The position numbers and the translations under genes were made by a program. From NCBI GenBank assembly GCA_023430945.1, contig JAEYYE010000199.1:1-9987 (forward strand): DNA of 9,987 nt, given 5' to 3'. A model generated the notes under the pieces. That model searched no databases. It was not told where the DNA came from and saw nothing but the letters and a program-made list of their open reading frames with translations. Of the stretch, positions 1 to 6,951 are shown in pieces (the stretch's first letter is position 1; the number at the start of each line of letters is the position of its first letter). Source of the stretch: Bacteroidota bacterium. Lineage in GTDB: Bacteria; Bacteroidota; Bacteroidia; Flavobacteriales_F; PHOS-HE28.

Positions 1-1701
1 ATGTTCCCTCCCGATCGTGATCCCGGCCATTACGCCCACACGTTCATCGTACAACGTGAACGTGGTGCTGCGGTTGATCGTGCGCGCCGAGATCGCCCAG
101 GTCAACAACATGATGACACAGGCAGAAGCGAACACGTATCTCATGCTCCGCCATTGCCAGAGCCACCAGCCCGCAAGCCCGAGGATCGCCACATAGAATG
201 TGATCACCATCACCAGATCGATCCTGATCGCGGGATAAGCGAAAGGCAGTGAAGCGAAATAGCCCGTGCTCACGGAAATGATCTTCAAGAGGAGTGTAAG
301 CAGACCGGTGATCGCCCCGGCGATGATCGGGATCTTGTGAAGCACGATCAACGCGATCGATGCATAAACGGCCAGGCTTACCGCAGTTACCACGATGATG
401 TTCGCAGGGAGGAACCACATTGGGAATGCCTTGAAATAGTAGACGGAGACCGGTGTGGTGAACGCTTGTGCGGCAATTGAAAGTGAAGCCAGCGACCAGA
501 TCTGCCGAAGGATCCATGCACGTGGCGACCATAGATCCTCCAATGGCCGGAAGAAGATGACGATGCCAAGGACAGCCAGGAAGGAAAGCTGGAATCCGAT
601 GTTCACCAACATGTCCGGATCGATCAGCAAGAGAATGGAACCGGCGGCGAAAAGGCTGTTGTATGGATCGGTGCGCTTCGTGGCCATATCCGCCATGGTG
701 ATGAAACTGAACATGACCGTGGCGCGCAGGATGCTCGGTGCACCGCCGGTGATCCCAGCGTACCACCAAAGCGCAGCGAGAATGACAAGGCCACGCAACA
801 GCCGTATCGGTTTGCGATCGCCCGATCGGGAGAACAACATGGTGAGGATCGCGTAGATCAAGCCGACGTGCATGCCCGAGACCGCGAGAACATGGATGGT
901 TCCGCTCTCAGCGAACGCCTTCTTCTGTTCGCCATCCAACTCGTCGCGCTGGCCGAGTACCAAAGCCTTCACCAACGCACGCTCCCGATCGTTCAGTTCC
1001 GAAGCATCGATCCATTCACCGATCCTGTTGCGCATGGAACTGAAGCGGTCGAACCAGGTGGATCGGTGATCGAACTTCTTCCATTGCTCCCGGATGGCGA
1101 ACAATTCAAGTTCGATACCTCGCGCAGCCGCCCAGATCTTCCGATCGAAACCACCGGGATCGGGTACGCGCAGGATCCTCTTCATCGGCGCTTCGATCAA
1201 CAGGCGATCGCCAACCTTGATCGGCTCATCCGCTTCATTACGCAGTAGGGTGAGCATGATCGTTCCGGTCGCTGATCCCCAGGTGCCATCGCCGGCATGG
1301 AAGGCTTCCACCTCGGCATCGGCCCGTACCTGGGTGGGAGTGATCCGGTTCAGCGTGCTCGTTCTTACCAGCCACGGACCCTCATTTCCCAACTGATGAA
1401 CAATGCTGGATGGCCGGGCCGTGCGATCACGGATCGCCATCCAAGTGAACCCGAAACTGAACATCCAGAGAAGCACGATCGCACCACGCAGCCATCGCCG
1501 CTCATAACTCACGCGCATCCGGAGCACCACCAATGCTGCGATCGTAAAGAACAACAAGACCGGTACGGAGACCTCGGGCGAAGGATCGAAGGTGCGCGCC
1601 GTTCCGATCCCAAGCATCATGGGTACGGTGTAGCGCACCATCGGCGCCCGTGAAAGAACGCTCCACGGTCCGGCCAGATCCACCGATCGAACCTTCCCCA
1701 T
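1..1701 (-). CDS. comEC: ComEC/Rec2-family DNA-uptake channel protein, C-terminus outside window
   Basis: Inner-membrane channel of natural transformation, which passes single-stranded DNA into the cytoplasm. The frame is open from the ATG at 1701 (in-frame stop just upstream at 1711-1713) to the window edge, giving 567 residues. Seen: two N-terminal hydrophobic helices (about 37-53 and 63-80); a soluble DUF4131-like region ending in PGGFD near residue 180, typical of that domain; then the Competence domain with SGTIHVLAVSGMHVGLI at about 267-282, the family signature (usual form HLLAVSGLHVG), and NIGFQLSFLAVLGI near 370, followed by several more membrane helices. The visible part ends just where Bacteroidota ComEC proteins have a short beta-lactamase-like tail, so the presence of that domain cannot be judged. 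It is divergent from the small gene at 1748 and not in the rlmI transcript. Identification is from conserved motifs; uptake activity is inferred from the family. Confidence 0.93.
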   Translation of the reverse strand, partial: MGKVRSVDLAGPWSVLSRAPMVRYTVPMMLGIGTARTFDPSPEVSVPVLLFFTIAALVVLRMRVSYERRWLRGAIVLLWMFSFGFTWMAIRDRTARPSSIVHQLGNEGPWLVRTSTLNRITPTQVRADAEVEAFHAGDGTWGSATGTIMLTLLRNEADEPIKVGDRLLIEAPMKRILRVPDPGGFDRKIWAAARGIELELFAIREQWKKFDHRSTWFDRFSSMRNRIGEWIDASELNDRERALVKALVLGQRDELDGEQKKAFAESGTIHVLAVSGMHVGLIYAILTMLFSRSGDRKPIRLLRGLVILAALWWYAGITGGAPSILRATVMFSFITMADMATKRTDPYNSLFAAGSILLLIDPDMLVNIGFQLSFLAVLGIVIFFRPLEDLWSPRAWILRQIWSLASLSIAAQAFTTPVSVYYFKAFPMWFLPANIIVVTAVSLAVYASIALIVLHKIPIIAGAITGLLTLLLKIISVSTGYFASLPFAYPAIRIDLVMVITFYVAILGLAGWWLWQWRSMRYVFASACVIMLLTWAISARTINRSTTFTLYDERVGVMAGITIGREH

Positions 1702-1705
1702 CCCT

Positions 1706-1713
1706 TGAAATTA
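1706..1713 (-). promoter_or_regulatory. Possible -7 box of comEC (TAATTTCA)
   Basis: TAATTTCA matches the Bacteroidota TAnnTTTG box at TA and the first two T of TTTG only. It lies 4 bases before the comEC ATG, which would imply an almost leaderless mRNA. No clear -33 TTG is seen. Weak; listed because other genes here show similar elements at similar distances. Confidence 0.2.
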
Positions 1714-1747
1714 GGAAACCTGCTGTGCTGGGAAAAAGTGGTGCAGA

Positions 1748-2044
1748 ATGTCAAGAGGTTTGGTCGAAGAACTCCCTGGATCCGTCGAAAAGGCAAAAGA
1801 TCGATACCAAAAGAGATCTAAATTCACATCAGCCCCAACGCCCATGCTTCTCCTCGGAATTCTTCTCTGGACATTGGTCTTTGCTCCAGTCACCGCTTTT
1901 CTGGCCGGCCAACGCGGTTACGACCTAATGACCTGGTATCTTATCGGTCTTCTGCTCGGTCCTCTCGGTCTGCTGGGCGGCCTGCTCCCGAAGCGCGATC
2001 ATGAGCCCGAGGCCTTGTTCGGCCACGAGTTGCAGACCGCCTGA
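1748..2044 (+). CDS. Small two-helix membrane protein, function unknown
   Basis: A 98-residue protein not assigned to a named family. Residues 1-31 are hydrophilic and charged. Residues 33-52 and 62-80 are hydrophobic helices separated by a short AGQRGYD loop, and the last 18 residues are acidic and hydrophilic. The second helix (WYLIGLLLGPLGLLGGLLP) has the W..G...GP.GL pattern seen in many small uncharacterised bacterial membrane proteins. The start is uncertain: an in-frame ATG at 1844 would leave a 66-residue protein beginning right at the first helix, and neither start has a convincing ribosome binding site. It is divergent from comEC, and its TGA directly abuts the stop codon of the converging rlmI. 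The hydrophobic pattern and clean fit between neighbours argue that it is real. Confidence 0.6.
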   Translation: MSRGLVEELPGSVEKAKDRYQKRSKFTSAPTPMLLLGILLWTLVFAPVTAFLAGQRGYDLMTWYLIGLLLGPLGLLGGLLPKRDHEPEALFGHELQTA

Positions 2045-3235
2045 TCACCACACCTCGAGCACGAGGCATTTCAAATAGTGTGTTTCGGGCACGCCCCACA
2101 TGATCGGATGATCGGGGGCTTGTGTTCCGTAGTGAATTTCCCGCAATCGCTTTCCTGCATCGTGTGCCGCCTCGGCGATCATCCTCCGGAAAAGTTCAGG
2201 CGTCATGTGCTGTGAACAAGAACAGGTGACAAGAAAGCCACCTTTCGGAAGGCATTTCAATGCACGCAGATTGATCTCCTTGTAGCCCCGGTAAGCATTC
2301 TCCAACGCACTTTTGCTTTTGGCGAAGGCTGGCGGATCCAGTACGATCACATCCCATTTCCTGCCTGCGCGATCCGCTTCGGTGAGACGATCGAAAACGT
2401 TCGCTTCACGGAACGAGCATTGGTGCAGATCGTTCAGCGAAGCGTTCCTGGCCGCATGTTCGATCGCATCGGGACTGATGTCCAGCCCTTCCACCTTTCG
2501 TGCGCCATATTTCGCCGCATGCAGCGCGAAGCCACCAGTGTGCGTGAAACAATCGAGCACGTCCTTGTCCTCGCTGATCCACCGCATCGCCGCATGGTTC
2601 ATCACCTGATCGAGGAAGTGGCCCGTCTTCTGCCCTTCCGCGATATCCACGGCGATCTTCAGGTCATTCTCCGCGATCACCAGATCGGTCTTGAACGGTT
2701 TCCGGACGAATTCCTTGTACAGCGTGAGCCCTTCCTTTTCGCGGATCGGTACATCGTTGCGCAGAAAGATGCCATCGGGACGCAACTGCTGCTGCAAGGC
2801 TTCGATCACCACATCCTTCCAGCGCTCCATGCCGAGGGTGAGCATTTGCACCGAAAGCACCGAGTGCGACGTGGCCACATCAACGAACCGATCCACCACC
2901 AGGCCAGGCAGGCCATCCGCCTCACTGAAGATCACACGGCAACTTCCCGAATAGCCCATCCGCCTGCGGAAATCCCAGGCATTGGTGATGCGATCGATCA
3001 TGAACGCGCGGTTCACCTTCTCATCGGGCAGTGAAGTGAGAAGCCGCACCCTGATCTTCGATCGGGGATTGATGTAACCCTGGCCCAACGGACGCTTGCG
3101 CTGATCGGCAACCTGCACCACATCGCCCGGCGCGGGATCGCCCTCCAACCGGATCACCTGCGAATCGAAGATCCACGGATGGCCGTTTCGCACCCGATCG
3201 TGCGTATCGTTGATGATGATGCGGGCCTGCGCCAT
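2045..3235 (-). CDS. rlmI: Class I SAM-dependent 23S rRNA (cytosine-5) methyltransferase, RlmI family
   Basis: A 396-residue protein, the usual length of the family (also called YccW), whose E. coli member makes m5C1962 in 23S rRNA. Seen: an N-terminal PUA-like RNA-binding domain (about 1-75, with RVRNGHPWIFDSQV); the family signature SEADGLPGLVVD at 104-115; KTGHFLDQ at 203-210; the SAM-binding motif DCFTHTGGF at 228-236 with acidic LDIS at 251-254; the LDPPAF motif at 299-304; and TCSCS at 337-341, which contains the catalytic cysteine expected of m5C enzymes. The ATG at 3235 is the natural start and has no Shine-Dalgarno sequence. Nine bases separate it from a TAACTTCG promoter-like box, and the palindrome array lies further upstream. 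The gene may also be reached by read-through from the spoIID-like gene 245 bases upstream. The exact target base is inferred from the family. Confidence 0.95.
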   Translation of the reverse strand: MAQARIIINDTHDRVRNGHPWIFDSQVIRLEGDPAPGDVVQVADQRKRPLGQGYINPRSKIRVRLLTSLPDEKVNRAFMIDRITNAWDFRRRMGYSGSCRVIFSEADGLPGLVVDRFVDVATSHSVLSVQMLTLGMERWKDVVIEALQQQLRPDGIFLRNDVPIREKEGLTLYKEFVRKPFKTDLVIAENDLKIAVDIAEGQKTGHFLDQVMNHAAMRWISEDKDVLDCFTHTGGFALHAAKYGARKVEGLDISPDAIEHAARNASLNDLHQCSFREANVFDRLTEADRAGRKWDVIVLDPPAFAKSKSALENAYRGYKEINLRALKCLPKGGFLVTCSCSQHMTPELFRRMIAEAAHDAGKRLREIHYGTQAPDHPIMWGVPETHYLKCLVLEVW

Positions 3236-3244
3236 GGATGGGCG

Positions 3245-3252
3245 CGAAGTTA
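3245..3252 (-). promoter_or_regulatory. Probable -7 promoter box of rlmI (TAACTTCG)
   Basis: TAACTTCG differs from the Bacteroidota TAnnTTTG box at one position. It sits within GTAACTTCGCGCCC (3240-3253, minus strand), a 14-base string repeated exactly upstream of the dihydrolipoyl dehydrogenase gene. Only 9 bases separate the box from the rlmI ATG, so the transcript would be nearly leaderless. No clear -33 TTG was found. Confidence 0.45.
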
Positions 3253-3295
3253 CCGGCTAATGGATCTGGGGCGTTGTGTGGTTGGCGCTTCGCGG

Positions 3296-3319
3296 ATATA
3301 TGTATGGCCATGCATATAT
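3296..3319. repeat. Palindrome copy 1 (24 bases, one mismatch)
   Basis: Arms of 12 bases meet at TGGCCA with no spacer. The single mismatch is T3303 against G3312, which would be a G-U pair in plus-strand RNA. It is the copy nearest rlmI, its centre about 59 bases upstream of the TAACTTCG box. Confidence 0.85.
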
Positions 3320-3365
3320 GGCGACATCCCAGTGCGGGAGATGCGAGATCAACTCCAAACCACAT

Positions 3366-3389
3366 ACATATGTATGGCCATACATATGT
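3366..3389. repeat. Palindrome copy 2 (24 bases, perfect)
   Basis: A perfect 24-base palindrome centred at 3377/3378. Its left arm also belongs to a second, nested 14-base palindrome, CATACATATGTATG, at 3363-3376. It is the best copy of the array and the most useful query for a genome search. Confidence 0.9.
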
Positions 3390-3435
3390 GGCGAACACGG
3401 GAATCGAGAGCAGACCAACAACACCAGACGGATAT

Positions 3436-3451
3436 ATGTATGGCCATACAT
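3436..3451. repeat. Palindrome copy 3 (16-base core)
   Basis: Perfect core ATGTATGGCCATACAT. The left side continues as GGATAT exactly as in copy 1, but the right side diverges after 3451, so symmetry is lost outside the core. It is the copy nearest the 3' end of the spoIID-like gene. Confidence 0.85.
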
Positions 3452-3480
3452 CCATTTCCGATCCTTGACCCCGCCAACGA

Positions 3481-4635
3481 TCAGTCCTTGAAGAAATCCA
3501 GGGCCGAGAGATCCACAAGATGAACGTCGGTGTAATAATGATGCAGGATCTCGGCATATGATCTACCGCTGCGCGCCATGTTCATCGATCCCTCCTGGCA
3601 AAGCCCTACGCCATGGCCGAACCCGCGGCCTGTCAATTCGATCTGTTCACCGTTGGACCGCACCGAGAAGAACGTGGAATTCAACTTCAGGTCCTCGCGC
3701 ACGAATTTCAGCGGGATCAACGGCCATGTGTTGCCCAGATACAGATCGCGGCAGGTGGGCTCATAGTTCGTTACGGCTTCCAGTTGTGGATCATCCAACG
3801 TGATGCTGAACCTTTTCTTAAGGTACCCCAGCCATTCGTTGCGGCTGAACGTGCGGTGCCAGTTGGCGTGTGGCGAAAGCAGGCAGAACGTATCGGTGAT
3901 CGCGCGCAGATAAGGTTCGCTCTTGCTCCAGCAATCCTCGGCGTTCACGGTCTCGCCGCCGCAATTGCTGTGGAAGGTGGAATGGATCAGCTCGATGTGG
4001 GAATCCACAAGGACAAGGTTCCGCGTGGCTTCCACCGCCATGGAAATGGTATCGTGCCACGCCCTTCCATGGAACACCTGGCAATGCACACCATCGCACA
4101 ACTGGAAACCTTCGGGCAGATGCTTGCGGCTGTTGCTGAGCGCGAAGGTGCGGCAGCTCACCGCCTGCAACTTGTAATATTCGATGTGGTGATCGCGACC
4201 GGCCTCGGCCTGCACCACACCAGCGACATAATCCTCGATCGGGATCCGATCCACCAGCATCAACGCGCCTTTTTCCGGCGTGATCTCCAATGTGCCTGGA
4301 TATTTGCGTTCCGCCATGTCGTGCGTGAGCGACTTCAATCGGAACCCACCATCGGCACTCTTCGGAACGATCCTGATCGACTTCTTCGCGGTGAAATGCG
4401 CACCCAGCGATCGCGCGCTCAAGCCTCCCTTCACCACTTCCACCTTCAGGCCATCGCTCGCCTTTATCTCGGCCTTGCGTTCGCCATCGGCCCATACCAC
4501 ACAGCTGCCTTTCCAGCTCATCACCACCACACCCTTCACCGTGCGATCGCGCAACAGACCGATGCGCATGAGTTTTTCCTGCGCTGGCGCGATGACAGGA
4601 AGAAAGGCCAGGATAAGAAGCAGTGAACGGAGCAT
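3481..4635 (-). CDS. Secreted SpoIID/LytB-domain protein, probable peptidoglycan-acting
   Basis: A 384-residue protein with a signal peptide (MLRSLLLILAFLPVIAPAQ, likely cut after AQ; no lipobox cysteine), so periplasmic. The SpoIID domain spans roughly 115-375: PGTLEIT near 113; PIEDYVAGVVQAEAG at 132-146, where E144 aligns with the catalytic glutamate of SpoIID lytic transglycosylases; KLQAVSCRTFAL at 155-166; CDGVHCQVF at 180-188 and FHSNCGG at 221-227, carrying likely metal-binding Cys/His; and GHGVGLCQEGSMNMA at 340-354, a hallmark of the family. In sporulating Firmicutes SpoIID cuts glycan strands stripped of stem peptides; LytB-type relatives enhance amidases. Which applies here is unknown. 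The start is taken as the ATG at 4635, since it begins the signal peptide; a GTG at 4638 adds one residue. It lies 15 bases after lpxB and is probably cotranscribed. Confidence 0.9.
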   Translation of the reverse strand: MLRSLLLILAFLPVIAPAQEKLMRIGLLRDRTVKGVVVMSWKGSCVVWADGERKAEIKASDGLKVEVVKGGLSARSLGAHFTAKKSIRIVPKSADGGFRLKSLTHDMAERKYPGTLEITPEKGALMLVDRIPIEDYVAGVVQAEAGRDHHIEYYKLQAVSCRTFALSNSRKHLPEGFQLCDGVHCQVFHGRAWHDTISMAVEATRNLVLVDSHIELIHSTFHSNCGGETVNAEDCWSKSEPYLRAITDTFCLLSPHANWHRTFSRNEWLGYLKKRFSITLDDPQLEAVTNYEPTCRDLYLGNTWPLIPLKFVREDLKLNSTFFSVRSNGEQIELTGRGFGHGVGLCQEGSMNMARSGRSYAEILHHYYTDVHLVDLSALDFFKD

Positions 4636-4650
4636 CACGGGCGATCAAAA

Positions 4651-5814
4651 CTATCCACGCCGATCGCTGGCCACAGGTTGCCGATCCAGAGTTTTCCACA
4701 CGGCATTGGCGACCTTTTGCGATGCGCCCGGCCCGCCGAGGATCCGGCGCAGATCACTGAATGAACGCAACATGCGATCGCGATATTCCCCGGGCGCGAG
4801 CAGCCGCTGCAATTCCTTCTTCATACCGCTCTCGTTCAATTCATCCTGGATCAGTTCACGCACCACTTCGCGATCCATGATCAGGTTCACCAGGCCGATG
4901 AATTTCACCTTCACGAGTTTTCGCGCGAGCCATACATTGAGGGCGCTGCCCTTGTAACAGATCGCCAGCGGAACGTTGAGCAGCGCGGCTTCCAGCGTGG
5001 CGGTGCCACTCGTGACCAACGCCGCGCGCGCGGATCGCAGCACATCGTAGGTCCGTCCCTTCACGATCTGGATCGGCGTATCGGAAAGCAGTTCGTGGTA
5101 AACTTCATCGGGCACCGAAGGCGCTGCAGCAACGATGAATCGGTATTCCGGGAAATGCTTCACCATGCGTTTCATCAGCGGAAGCATCACGGCGATCTCC
5201 TGCCGACGGCTGCCGGGCAACAGCGCGATGATGCCTTTCGCACCTTCCATTCCAGCTGGCAGTTCGATCCGATCGGCGCCACCGGCCTGCAATTCATCCA
5301 GCAACGGGTGCCCGATGAAATGCACGTTCATCCCATATTCCGCATACCATTTCTTCTCGAACGGAAGGATCACGTACATGTGATCGACCACGCGCTTGAT
5401 CTGGTGTACGCGCCCCTTCTTCCACGCCCACACCTGGGGACTGATGTAATAATGGACCGGAATGCCGATCGAATGGACGAATTCCGCGATCCGCAGATTG
5501 AAACCCGGATAATCGATCAATACGACCGCATCCGGTTTGAAGCGCTGGATATCGGCCTTGCATTCACGCAGGTTGCGCAGGATCGTTCTCAGGTTCTTGA
5601 TCACTTCGGCGAAGCCCATGAACGCCAGATCGCGGTAATGCTTCACCACTTCGGCACCCGCCGCGGTCATGCGATCGCCGCCCCATGCACGGATCTCGAT
5701 CGAAGGATCGATCCTCTTCAATTCCTTCACCAGATTGCCGCCATGCAGATCACCGCTCGCTTCACCGGCGATGATGTAGATCCGTTTCCGATCGGACTTT
5801 GGGTTCTGCTCCAT
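4651..5814 (-). CDS. lpxB: Lipid-A-disaccharide synthase
   Basis: A 387-residue GT19-family glycosyltransferase that joins UDP-2,3-diacylglucosamine and lipid X into the lipid A disaccharide at the inner membrane. Length matches the family (E. coli about 382). Seen: GEASGDLHG at 17-25; LIDYPGFN at 99-106; YYISPQVWAWKKGR at 122-135; PFE at 151-153; GHPLLDEL at 168-175; LLPGSRRQEI at 198-207; TSGTATLEAAL at 268-278; and VNLIMDREVVRELIQ at 309-323, all standard LpxB motifs. The start is fixed by MEQNPKSDRKRIYIIAGEAS: the frame stays open upstream, but that extension has no LpxB character and overlaps the preceding gene. The ATG shares one base with the stop of the upstream 99-residue protein (TGATG), which suggests coupled translation. 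It implies an outer membrane with lipid A. Confidence 0.97.
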   Translation of the reverse strand: MEQNPKSDRKRIYIIAGEASGDLHGGNLVKELKRIDPSIEIRAWGGDRMTAAGAEVVKHYRDLAFMGFAEVIKNLRTILRNLRECKADIQRFKPDAVVLIDYPGFNLRIAEFVHSIGIPVHYYISPQVWAWKKGRVHQIKRVVDHMYVILPFEKKWYAEYGMNVHFIGHPLLDELQAGGADRIELPAGMEGAKGIIALLPGSRRQEIAVMLPLMKRMVKHFPEYRFIVAAAPSVPDEVYHELLSDTPIQIVKGRTYDVLRSARAALVTSGTATLEAALLNVPLAICYKGSALNVWLARKLVKVKFIGLVNLIMDREVVRELIQDELNESGMKKELQRLLAPGEYRDRMLRSFSDLRRILGGPGASQKVANAVWKTLDRQPVASDRRG

Positions 5815-6113
5815 CAGATCGCGAGCACTACGATCACAGCACCATAGATGAACGTCGCCAGGATCACCCCGCGCATGGCCAGCGGCATTCCGATCCGATC
5901 GAACAGGAAGAACAACGCGAGGTTCGCAAGCAGAGAGAGCGAAAGCACAGGCGCCTGGTATTGTCGCGTGCCCAGGAACAGATCGTTCACGAAGTACGCC
6001 AGATCGTGCTGCGGTTGTATGGTGGTGACGTACATGGTGGCGTAAAGGAAGAAACCGGCGATCGGTGCGAGCAACCCGCCGATCACGCCGATCCATATCC
6101 CATCAGAGCGCAT
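5814..6113 (-). CDS. Small membrane protein between surE and lpxB, function unknown
   Basis: A 99-residue, mostly hydrophobic protein with three likely membrane helices: about 7-29 (WIGVIGGLLAPIAGFFLYA), 54-72 and 78-98. The more polar stretch at 30-52 (TTIQPQHDLAYFVNDLFLG) links helices 1 and 2. The C-terminus ends inside the last helix. Its start overlaps the end of surE by 11 bases, and its stop overlaps the lpxB start by one base, so translation of the three genes is probably coupled. No named family was recognised. Its position suggests a part in lipid A or envelope work, but this is inferred from context only. Confidence 0.82.
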   Translation of the reverse strand: MRSDGIWIGVIGGLLAPIAGFFLYATMYVTTIQPQHDLAYFVNDLFLGTRQYQAPVLSLSLLANLALFFLFDRIGMPLAMRGVILATFIYGAVIVVLAI

Positions 6114-6882
6114 TGTCCCACGTGTTGAGCACGGCTATGGAATGATGCGCGGTCATGTCATATTGCGTGGGCACGATGCTCACGTAGCCATTCTCCACGG
6201 CCCACACATCGGTATCCTCGCCTTGATCCTCACTGCGGAATTCGCCGCGCAGCCAGTAGTATTCCTTTCCCGTGGGATCGAGGCGGGTGTCGAATTCATC
6301 CTCCCAATTCGCTTTCGCCTGGCGGCAGATCCGCATGCCTTTCAAGCCTTGTGATCCCAGCTTCGGAATGTTCACGTTGAGGCATGATCCCGGAGCGAGC
6401 TTGTGCTTCAATGTATTTCGGGTAACGCTGCGGATCACCGGGCGAACATGCTCGAAATCGGCTTCGATCGAATGGTCCATCAACGAGAAACCGATGCTGT
6501 CGATCCCTTCCATCGCACCTTCCACCGCTGCGCTCATGGTGCCGCTGTACAACACGTTTATGCTGATGTTCGCGCCGTGGTTCACGCCGCTCACGAGCAG
6601 ATCGGGTTTCCTGCCACCGAGCAGTTTGTAGATCGCAAGCTTCACGCAATCCACCGGTGTTCCGTTGCAGCTCCATGCTTCCACCCCATCCATCAACTGC
6701 ACACGCGCGAGTCGGAGAAAACTGTGGATCGTGATCGCGTGGCCCATCGCGCTTTGCGGCTTGTCCGGCGCCACCACCATTATCCGCCCGAGCGGCATCA
6801 CCTCTTCAACGAGCGTTCTCAATCCCGGCGCGAAAATGCCATCGTCGTTCGTTACCAGGATCAAGGGCCTTTCTTCACTCAT
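6103..6882 (-). CDS. surE: 5'/3'-nucleotidase SurE
   Basis: A 259-residue metal-dependent phosphatase that removes phosphate from 5' and 3' nucleoside monophosphates and, in some species, short polyphosphates; cytoplasmic and linked to stationary-phase survival. Seen: TNDDG at 11-15 with the metal-binding pair D13/D14; APDKPQSAMGHAIT at 38-51, with S44 matching the metal-binding serine; CNGTPVDCVKLAI at 72-84; VSGVNHGANIS at 97-107, with metal ligand N101; and YSGTMSAAVEGAM at 112-124. Length is normal. It is the first gene of the leftward cluster; its end overlaps the next gene by 11 bases. The ATG at 6882 has no Shine-Dalgarno sequence but lies 7 bases from a perfect TAnnTTTG box. Confidence 0.96.
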   Translation of the reverse strand: MSEERPLILVTNDDGIFAPGLRTLVEEVMPLGRIMVVAPDKPQSAMGHAITIHSFLRLARVQLMDGVEAWSCNGTPVDCVKLAIYKLLGGRKPDLLVSGVNHGANISINVLYSGTMSAAVEGAMEGIDSIGFSLMDHSIEADFEHVRPVIRSVTRNTLKHKLAPGSCLNVNIPKLGSQGLKGMRICRQAKANWEDEFDTRLDPTGKEYYWLRGEFRSEDQGEDTDVWAVENGYVSIVPTQYDMTAHHSIAVLNTWDNAL

Positions 6883-6889
6883 TCGGCCC

Positions 6890-6897
6890 CAAATCTA
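6890..6897 (-). promoter_or_regulatory. Probable -7 promoter box of surE (TAGATTTG)
   Basis: TAGATTTG is an exact match to the Bacteroidota TAnnTTTG box and ends 7 bases before the surE ATG. It would start the surE-lpxB-spoIID cluster with a very short leader. No good -33 TTG was seen at the expected distance. Confidence 0.45.
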
Positions 6898-6925
6898 AAG
6901 GTGAGGGAATGGATCGCGGGAGACC

Positions 6926-6933
6926 GAACTTTG
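6926..6933 (+). promoter_or_regulatory. Possible -7 promoter box of ridA (GAACTTTG)
   Basis: GAACTTTG differs from TAnnTTTG at the first base only and continues as CG, like the boxes upstream of rlmI and lpd. It ends 18 bases before the ridA ATG. It shares the 69-base gap with the divergent surE box. Confidence 0.3.
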
Positions 6934-6951
6934 CGATCTTACCGATAAAGA

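Larger units (their letters stand above)
3292..3454. repeat. Array of three AT-rich palindromes, 66-70 base period
   Basis: This fills most of the 245-base gap between the spoIID-like gene and rlmI. All three copies contain ATGTATGGCCAT and are palindromic around a central TGGCCA. Their centres are at 3307/3308, 3377/3378 and 3443/3444. Copies 1 and 2 share GGCGA plus a near-identical CA at the same offset on the right. Copies 2 and 3 are preceded by AACTCCAAAC and AACACCAGAC, an 8 of 10 match. This suggests diverged tandem units of about 66-70 bases rather than chance palindromes. The repeats are AT-rich inside GC-rich DNA. Candidate roles are operators for a dimeric regulator of rlmI, RNA hairpins in a spoIID-rlmI transcript, or a dispersed repeat family. 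Short reading frames across the array encode MYGHTY-like strings on both strands only because of the palindromes. Confidence 0.85.

Noticed and set aside
44..769. 241-residue reverse frame
   Set aside because: Out-of-frame shadow of comEC; low hydrophobicity and His/Arg-rich, while the true frame shows the ComEC motifs.
3292..3454. CRISPR array
   Set aside because: Spacing is repeat-like, but only three copies exist. They differ from each other, are full palindromes without a loop, their intervening stretches look related to one another, and no cas gene is in the window.
3238..3468. Short coding frames on both strands with repeated MYGHTY or YVWPYI strings
   Set aside because: The repeated peptides arise because the palindromes read the same on both strands. 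No start context or protein-like composition supports a gene.
3613..4626. 337-residue forward frame
   Set aside because: Antisense shadow of the SpoIID-domain gene; no domain or membrane pattern.
5815..6096. Upstream extension of lpxB to an earlier in-frame start
   Set aside because: The extra residues are Arg/His-rich and lie out of frame over the 99-residue membrane protein; LpxB similarity begins near MEQNPKSDRKRIYIIAGEAS.
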